Shown: one piece after another, positions 57,890-64,000 of the stretch
Position numbering within the stretch: the first letter of the stretch is position 1
How the letters are laid out: every line of letters begins with the position of its first letter
Assembly: GCA_951217055.1 (NCBI GenBank)
Contig: OX578285.1
Span: 54,438,024-54,502,023, forward strand
Reading direction: 5' to 3'
Source of the DNA: Gerris lacustris
Taxonomy: Eukaryota; Arthropoda; Insecta; Hemiptera; Gerridae
Length of the DNA: 64,000 nt
Notes under the pieces: generated by a model
Told to the model about the DNA's origin: nothing
The model's input: only the letters and a program-made list of their open reading frames with translations
The model's database searches: none
Made by a program: the position numbers and the translations under genes

Positions 57890-58990
57890 ATGTGTTGCTT
57901 TTATTGAATTTACCTGAATTCCCACCTCATGCTGATGTAAACAAACCTTCTTACAATAGACTTGGTGTACAATAGTACTTGGTAGGCAGGCTTCTGAGGG
58001 TTGACACGTAATAAATGACTTGGTTCCAAGCTTTTTCGATAAAAGCCGCAACACGATAGGGTTGAAGTCCGACGAAGTTCCATTACTGGAAGCATCTTCA
58101 GGGGTGTGATGCATTATAATAATGTATTGATGTTTACTTGAAGCAAGAACACAATATACTGAGAACTGGAGAGAAGCTCGGCCTATTATAACGGGTTTTC
58201 TGGAATGTAGATTGTACCTGGATTTCCCAGGGGTTCCTTGAGTCAGGTTAATCTGCTCTTGCGTGTTCTTGTAGGAGGGTAGAGATCTGTCATCCGGTTT
58301 GTCCGATGTAGTTCATGCCGCAACTACTTCTACTGGTAGACACCTCAAGTTTTGAGATGAAGGTAGTCCTTTGGCGATTTCAGGAGGCCTCTGGTGGTCA
58401 TGTGGGCGATGAATCTGGTTCACAATATATCTTCTTTCTATCTGTATGTGTGGGCTTCCTGTAGACGGCATATCCTAGAGTTCCGTTGGTCTAATTCATC
58501 ACCAGCCCATCCAAAAAAGGTAGACAGTCCTTCTCTTCAATTTCCATGGTAAATGGAATTTTTCCATGGATCGAATTCCTATAACAGAGGAAGTCATCTA
58601 ATGTCTGTATTCTGTGTTTACTCGAAAGAAAAACATCATCAACATATCTCCACCAACAAGACAGTTTCAGAGCAGCTGAAGCGAGGGCTCTGTCTTTGAA
58701 AAGAACAGGTTAGCAGCTACAGGTGACAGAGGGCCCCATGGGTGCTCCTATCGGCTTGTAGTATTCTCTGTTGAATAAGAAGTATGTAGATTTGAGGCAA
58801 TATTCTATTATAATCCTCTTAATGGAGTGAATCCATTGAGAAGATGGATAATCTTTTTCTCAAACCTGGAAACCTCTGGTTAGTATTTCCTCATAATTAG
58901 TCAGTAAATTTGACCTTACAACCAGTTTGCAGTCCTGCAATGCCAAGCAGATAGCAAGAGGCGGTGATTCCCGACTTCAAACATCACCTG
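57890..58990 (-). pseudogene. Penelope-like retroelement remnant (RT to GIY-YIG)
   Basis: On the minus strand, in shifting frames: YYKPIGAPMGP (about 58760), WWRYVDDVFLSS (YVDD at 58635-58646), HGKIPFTMEIEEKDCLPFLD (about 58560-58500), GYAVYRKPTHTDR (about 58470-58430), then CGMNYIGQTG (about 58320-58290) from the GIY-YIG endonuclease. PEDASSNGTSSDFNP at about 58100-58050 is close to the C-terminus. This RT-then-GIY-YIG order is diagnostic of Penelope-like elements. Frameshifts and stops make it inactive. Confidence 0.88.
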
Positions 58991-59290
58991 CTTGTCAAAG
59001 GAACACCGACAAAGGCAGCACCTGCTCGATTGCATTATCACGACAAAAGATTAACCCAACTCAAGGAACCTCTGGGAAATCCAGGTACAATCTACATTCC
59101 ATATAACCAGTAATAATAGGCCGTGCTTCTCTCCAGTCCTCAGTATATCGTGTTCTTGCTTCAAGTAAACATCAAGACATTATTATAATTCACCATACCC
59201 CTGAAGATGCTTCTAGTAGTGCAAGCGAAACGTCGGACTTCACCCCATCGTGTTGTGGGGGCAGCAAGGATCTGGCTAACTGAGAAAACA
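58990..59290 (+). pseudogene. Second Penelope-like 3' fragment, inverted
   Basis: On the plus strand the stretch from GGAACCTCTGGGAAATCCAG to GAAGATGCTTCTAGTAGTGC repeats, in opposite orientation, the C-terminal part of the element at 57890-58250, with about 10% or more difference by eye. It includes EDASSSASETSDF. The two copies face each other. Confidence 0.8.
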
Positions 59291-59825
59291 TTATGGACTA
59301 AGCAACCCGTATATCTTGTGTAAACCTGGGGTTTTAAATGGCACTCTGTCAGGCTCGGTAAAACCTTCATTTTGTACGGTTTGATTATCCCGCAATGCAT
59401 GAGTGTTTTGCTGGTTACCAGTAAACTTAATATCTTACTGTGGGCTCCAGGTGCTTCACCCGACCCTTGCTAACCCCTGAAAGAAGCTTCATTGATCGAG
59501 AAGTGACACTCTGAGCAGCCCTTTGTGGAGGTAGGGCATTACATTAAGATTATGAATTAACTTATATTTAATCAATGAATTAAAATGTGAGAATTTATTA
59601 ATAAATATTACTTTTTTAATTTCATATTTTAAATACAGCAACTCCACACTAAAGCAAAAACAACTACAATATTTGGTATTAGACATGCTTCCCATATCTC
59701 CTTTTTCACTTTATAAAATTACTAGCTGAATTTAACTGTACGTTGCTGTAGAATGTTTCATCTCCAGTCTTTATTTGCAATAACAAACCAAACATTGTTT
59801 ATCAACACTGAAATATCTCAGACAT

Positions 59826-60406
59826 ATTAAATAGTACATTACGCGTCGAGTGCGGAAAGTAGCATTTTGCATGCGAGTGTGGAGTTTGCACCTGAGCGAC
59901 AACGAGGGTAGTAAAACCACACGAGCATTGCAAAATGCCGTTTTCGCACGAGTTGCGTACTGTACTTTATCTACGATTGTTAGATTTAAATAATAAATAC
60001 AGAAACAAATAAGCTTGCTGTATGTAAGTTCATATCTTTCTCTTGATAAAGATGGCATTAATTCATTAGTTGTATTTTTTGCCGAATTAATTATTTCTGG
60101 AGGATTATTATTCTCCACATTTTCGTCAAAGTCACTTGATTCACTCATTGTTTTTCACTAAAAACTCGATATAAACAGTTACTTTAATAAAAGAACACCA
60201 AATTAGTTTTGTTAAATGTAAACAAACTCGCTAATCGTGCGCGCAGCTGAAGAATTCCTCTTCTTTACCGCACTAGGGTGGTAAAGAAGAGGAATTCTTC
60301 AGAACTATGAGACGCGCATTGCGCAATGAATACAAGTACGTAAATAATCACTTTCTACGCATCTAAACAAAGATATAATGTTTATATTTCGTATCAATCG
60401 TAGATA
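59826..60406 (-). mobile_element. Element C+D, copy 3
   Basis: Reverse-strand copy with the same order as at 40836: C ends at 60406 and 59966 (ATCTACGATTG inverted ends), the CCTCTTCTTTACC hairpin, the [10 protein letters not shown] leader with ATG at 60148 (minus), then D (59826-59965). Here the leader is single, not duplicated. Confidence 0.85.
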
Positions 60407-60639
60407 ATTGTTATTTACGCACCAAGGGAGTAAATTAAGGAATTCTAGAAGATTCGCCTGGACATTTAATTTAATCTCAATCTTTCTTTACCTTATTTGT
60501 TTTTTAAATTTACCAGTTTTTCCTTTTGTAGTAATTTTAGTCAGCTATTTAAAAATAAACTTTAGTTTGCCACGTGTGGTCATTATGGGGAGGTGTACAC
60601 CAAAACTCTGGACACTTGTGTTTTATGAAACCTGTCAAC

Positions 60640-61400
60640 GGAAAACCTAAGTGAAACGACCTGCTCTTTATCTTTCATCACCTAGAGACAAGACAGGAAA
60701 AACAATTGAAGGACAGCTTTCTACTACACAAGCTGAATTTATGTGTTTTAAACAGTGTTGAAGTGAATGTAGCCAAAGCGATCAAAACATACGTCAGAAA
60801 TGTGGCATCCGGTTACAAACACTTGCATGTAGCTACCCCATAACCTCATTCTTACATCACATTTTAGCAATAAGAAAAAAGTTTAAATGGGTAATAGTTA
60901 TAGGATATAACGCCGGTGGTTTTGATCACCAATTTATTTTAAAATGTAATTTTAACTCAAACTGATTTAACCCCCAGAGTTAATTAAATGAGGTATACAA
61001 TTAATTCTCATGACATTAGAAAAAGTAAACTTTTTAGATTGTTTAAATTATTTTCCCATGGCTCTGTCTAAGCTGCCCAAAGTTTTTGATTTACAAGAAT
61101 TTAAAAAAGGTTACTTTCCACACCTGTTTAAACCATCCAAAACGAAAACTATAAAGGACCCTTAACACCTATCGCATTCTATTCTCCAGACACTATGAAG
61201 TCTTAAGGCAGAGAAAAGTTTGTAAAATGGTATGAAGAAAACAAAGATAACCACTTCGATATGAAAAAATAAATTGCAGCTTATTGATTATGTAAAAATG
61301 ATTGATGTAGAAATATTGACCCAATGTGTTTAAAATGTAGAAAAATGTTAATACAAGAGGGGGGTGTTTGTCCGTTTACTGAGTCCACTACTTTGCCGTC
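60640..61400 (+). pseudogene. Polinton/Maverick-type DNA polymerase B remnant
   Basis: Disjointed frames carry motifs of a protein-primed type B DNA polymerase of Polinton elements. GYNAGGFDHQFIL at about 60905-60950 is exonuclease motif II-like. FLDCLNYFPMALSKLP at about 61035-61085 and KKGYFPHLF at about 61105 follow, then FYSPDTMKS and KWYEENKDNHFD at about 61180-61262. Order and spacing agree with the exonuclease half of the family. The polymerase half, integrase and capsid genes are not seen. Stops and frameshifts make it a dead fragment. Confidence 0.75.
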
Positions 61401-61439
61401 TAATTATTATTATTTCCAACTTTAGTTGAAAAGTCTGAT

Positions 61440-62750
61440 TGTGGTAGGTTCTTTAATCCGGACCTTCAGTCTAAGATATCTTTTTCTGACTTGAAACTTT
61501 TATTCAAGTTAAGAGATGAATTAAAGCATCTAAGTCTGTGCCCTGGCTGGATAGGTGAGTGTTCCATGTGCAGTCGAGGAAAATCTCTTAAATTTTCTTG
61601 CTAAGTGTCCGGCCTTCACTGCGTCTCAAATACTTTGGCACTTCAACAGTCCAAGGTTTTAACATAACTGATTTATTAATTGACAATGTTTAATGGTAAG
61701 CACTTGAACATAAGGGATTATATAAGGAATACTGGGATTAGAATGAAGGGAGCAGAATACCAGCTAAAGCTGAAGAAGAAACACAAGGTAGAATCCCACT
61801 ACGATCCACTACTTCCAGATGGGAATGAGGAGAAATCAAATTTGTCATGGAGAAATCTAGTAGCATATGTGGACCAAGAAGGGTATGTCAAGAGCGGGAC
61901 TGTACTTAGAAAAGCCTCGCAGCCAAGAGAGCTTCCTACTAGGTACACGCATCACATTTTTTCAGGCCTCCAAGGTAGCAATTTACTCGGATAGTCAAGC
62001 GGCACTTCAAGCACTCTACCCTCCCAGCACAGATTCACCATTGGTTATGGAGTGTCGAGGCACTAGAGCTGCTTGTAAAGGGAAATGAGGTTACACTAAT
62101 TTGGGTCCTAGGACACACTGGGATCCCAGACAATGAGAAAGCAGTTGAATTAGTAAAGAATGAGCTTCCGTTCTGTGGACCAGAGCCTGAAATTGACTAG
62201 TCAACAGGACAGGATAAGTCAACCATCAAAAAGTGAATCTGGGAGAAAGCAGAGAGGGTATGGATAAGAATGGAGGGATGCAGGTAGTCCTAGATGATGC
62301 TGCCAAAACTAAAAAAAAAAAGGAAAACCAACTGAGTAGATCGAACCAGAGAAACATGGTTGGGGTCTTAACTGGACACTGTCACACATCTAATAAAGTC
62401 TAACAAAAATCTAAGTCAACCACTCCTGTCTAGTGTGCAGCCAAGTAGAGGAGACAGGTTACTTCTTTGTGGGAAGGACATGGGAGAATACGCTCTAACA
62501 CAATTAGGAGTGGGTGAGATCAAGGAAGAGGAACTTGTTGGAATTAAGTGGCAAGGTATCTTATCCATCATAACCCAAACTAGGAGACTTGAGGGTAAGG
62601 CTGAGGTGGTTTGATAGGCATGAAATTTAAAGCTTGAGGGGTTGGCAAAAGGGACCCAAATGAGGTCTAGTTGCTAGGCTTGGCCTTTCCGACCCCTAAC
62701 TACTATTTGTAGCCTGCAGACTGTTACTTTTACTCATGTGTGCAATAAAT
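61440..62750 (+). pseudogene. Decayed non-LTR retrotransposon with RNase H domain
   Basis: GECSMCSRGKSL...CPAFTASQILWHF-like sequence at 61555-61650 resembles the C-terminal cysteine motif of insect non-LTR reverse transcriptases. Further on VAIYSDSQAALQAL at about 61973-62015 and GHTGIPDNEKAVEL at about 62110-62155 are RNase H motifs. A second C-terminal region (RTNRVDRTRETW, LLLCGKDMGEYAL) follows to about 62600. Since a C-terminal motif precedes the RNase H, two fragments are probably joined. Many stops. Confidence 0.7.
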
Positions 62751-62842
62751 AAAAAACACAGACGTCTCATTAAAGATAAATTTATTAAACAATACCATAA
62801 TCGTAACTAGAGTTTGAATAACCCACAGTTTATTTTACATGG

Positions 62843-63030
62843 TCAGCATCTAGGATAGCGAGGTTTGAAACGATCCTGCTTTCCACAGTACTCATTATAT
62901 ATTAATTTAAACAAAAATAAATGAAAAATAATAATCAAGGAGCAAACAAGAGCCCAAAACAATGTAGGCAAACCTCCTAAGCTGTGTCCATGTTTGTGAA
63001 TGGCTATCACATGTCTTTCATGAGCAGGAG
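62843..63030 (-). CDS. Possible terminal exon of an unidentified membrane protein gene
   Basis: On the minus strand a T-rich tract and acceptor (TTTTTTTTTTTTTAG) is followed by an open frame of about 62 residues ending in TGA (62843-62845). It begins [19 protein letters not shown], then has a clear transmembrane segment (about 20 residues around [17 protein letters not shown]), then a Cys/Arg-rich short tail ([16 protein letters not shown]). An AATAAA (minus) at about 62785 lies 60 bp beyond the stop, as for a real 3' end. A possible upstream exon at 63930-64000 (minus) reads CHCNCHWSGHDALKE before GTAACG and would join in phase, giving an EGF-like cysteine pattern next to the membrane. I do not recognise the protein. 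Confidence 0.45.
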
Positions 63031-63654
63031 CTAAAAAAAAAAAAAATAATAATAAAAATAAAATAAGGAATTAAATAATTATAAGTTGGTAGCATTTAAA
63101 AATGGAGACAGAATTCCCTGAAAATTTTGAGATTTATTAAAAATATGTGAATTTGTCTTCTCTATACCCGGGCATAATGCCAATGTTGAAAAAATATTCT
63201 CTTTTATGGAAATTCAATGGACAGATGAAAAGAACTGCCTTTTAACAAAAATACAATGCTTGGAAAATTATAACTTTAATTGTTCTGAAATGCAGGATTT
63301 TATATTAAAAAATAACATTTTATTAAAAAAGCAAAATCCAAATTAAAGTATACCAGTAACAGGTAATTTGATAGTGATAAGTGAATAAAATTTAAAATTA
63401 ATTATTGTTAAGTGTTAACTACAGACGGTTACTAAAATCTAGTCTAAAAAGAGTTCAGAATCATACATTTTTTGGTTTATATATATTTTTGGTTAGTTTT
63501 TTAAATTTATTTTTATAGGTTAATCTGCACTATTTAGCCCACCTATTTCTAAACTTACGGTTCTTTTAAACTATTCCTTTTTACATTATAAAAACTTTGT
63601 AGTATCTTGGTTGTAGTATCTCGATAAATTCAATAGTATTCTTTTTTAAAAATA

Positions 63655-63785
63655 CATAAAGCATAACTTTCTAGGAAAATTATTGGAAGGTTATGGTCAG
63701 TTTAGGTTAAGGTTGTTCTTTTCAACCTAACCTAAACACAACCTTCAAATATTTTCCCTAGAAAGTGATGCTTTATGAATTTTTT
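63655..63785. repeat. Imperfect hairpin repeat, about 130 bp
   Basis: CATAAAGCATAACTTTCTAG at the left pairs with CTAGAAAGTGATGCTTTATG at the right. GGTTTAGGTT-type sequence (TTTAGGTTAAGGTTG / CAACCTAACCTAAA) pairs near the loop. It is a foldback element or MITE, with no target duplication established. Confidence 0.75.
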
Positions 63786-64000
63786 TTTAAAAAAGAAACA
63801 GTAGACCACACAGTGACAGGTGACAAGATATAATAAATATTAAATATGAAGTTTTGAATGCTGGAACTGGAGGTTCCAAAACCTATTATTTTATTAATAG
63901 GTGACTAAGTCACTTGTCACGGAAAGAAAGCCCTGATACCTTCCTTACGTTACGTTCCTTGAGGGCATCGTGACCAGACCAGTGACAGTTACAGTGACAA

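Overview
This is an AT-rich (visibly about two-thirds or more A+T) animal genomic window with spliced genes and a dense load of transposable elements. Gene structure, splice sites and the protein families suggest an arthropod, most likely an insect. I cannot name the species. No bacterial operon, CRISPR array or intact viral genome is visible.

Two host genes are clear, both on the + strand. Positions 1045-9612 hold the last three coding exons of fimbrin/plastin, an actin-bundling protein. Positions 33676-48655 hold eight coding exons of the deubiquitinase USP12/USP46. All its splice phases fit and all catalytic boxes are present. Only the start codon is missing from these exons, and I propose a candidate first exon ending at 23839 (ATG followed directly by a GTATGT donor). 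A third, unidentified host gene may end on the - strand at 62843-63030, with a terminal exon coding a single membrane segment.

Most of the rest is mobile DNA. The best preserved element is a complete Ty1/copia retrotransposon at 2528-7185. It has identical 171-bp LTRs, a 5-bp target duplication and one uninterrupted 1302-codon gag-pol frame. It sits inside a 987-bp inverted-repeat element, which itself sits inside a third repeat family, all within one fimbrin intron. Other elements with exact boundaries are four hAT-type elements with 8-bp duplications, three pogo/Tigger-like elements flanked by TA, a long palindromic TA-flanked element, two TTAA-flanked elements, and a 5'-truncated non-LTR insertion with a 14-bp duplication. 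Decayed remnants include two copia elements, three Penelope-like elements, Jockey-like and RNase-H-bearing non-LTR elements, a Polinton-type DNA polymerase B, and tRNA-derived SINE pieces.

Layout: 1-9612 fimbrin 3' end with nested transposons; 9613-23600 intergenic, with long (TA)n tracts, MITEs and repeat families; 23630-48655 the USP gene with transposon-filled introns; 48656-57890 3' flank with further inverted-repeat elements; 57890-62750 Penelope, Polinton and non-LTR remnants; 62760-64000 a possible minus-strand gene end. The most unusual repeated signal is a short coding leader ([10 protein letters not shown]...) found four times inside a non-autonomous inverted-repeat element.
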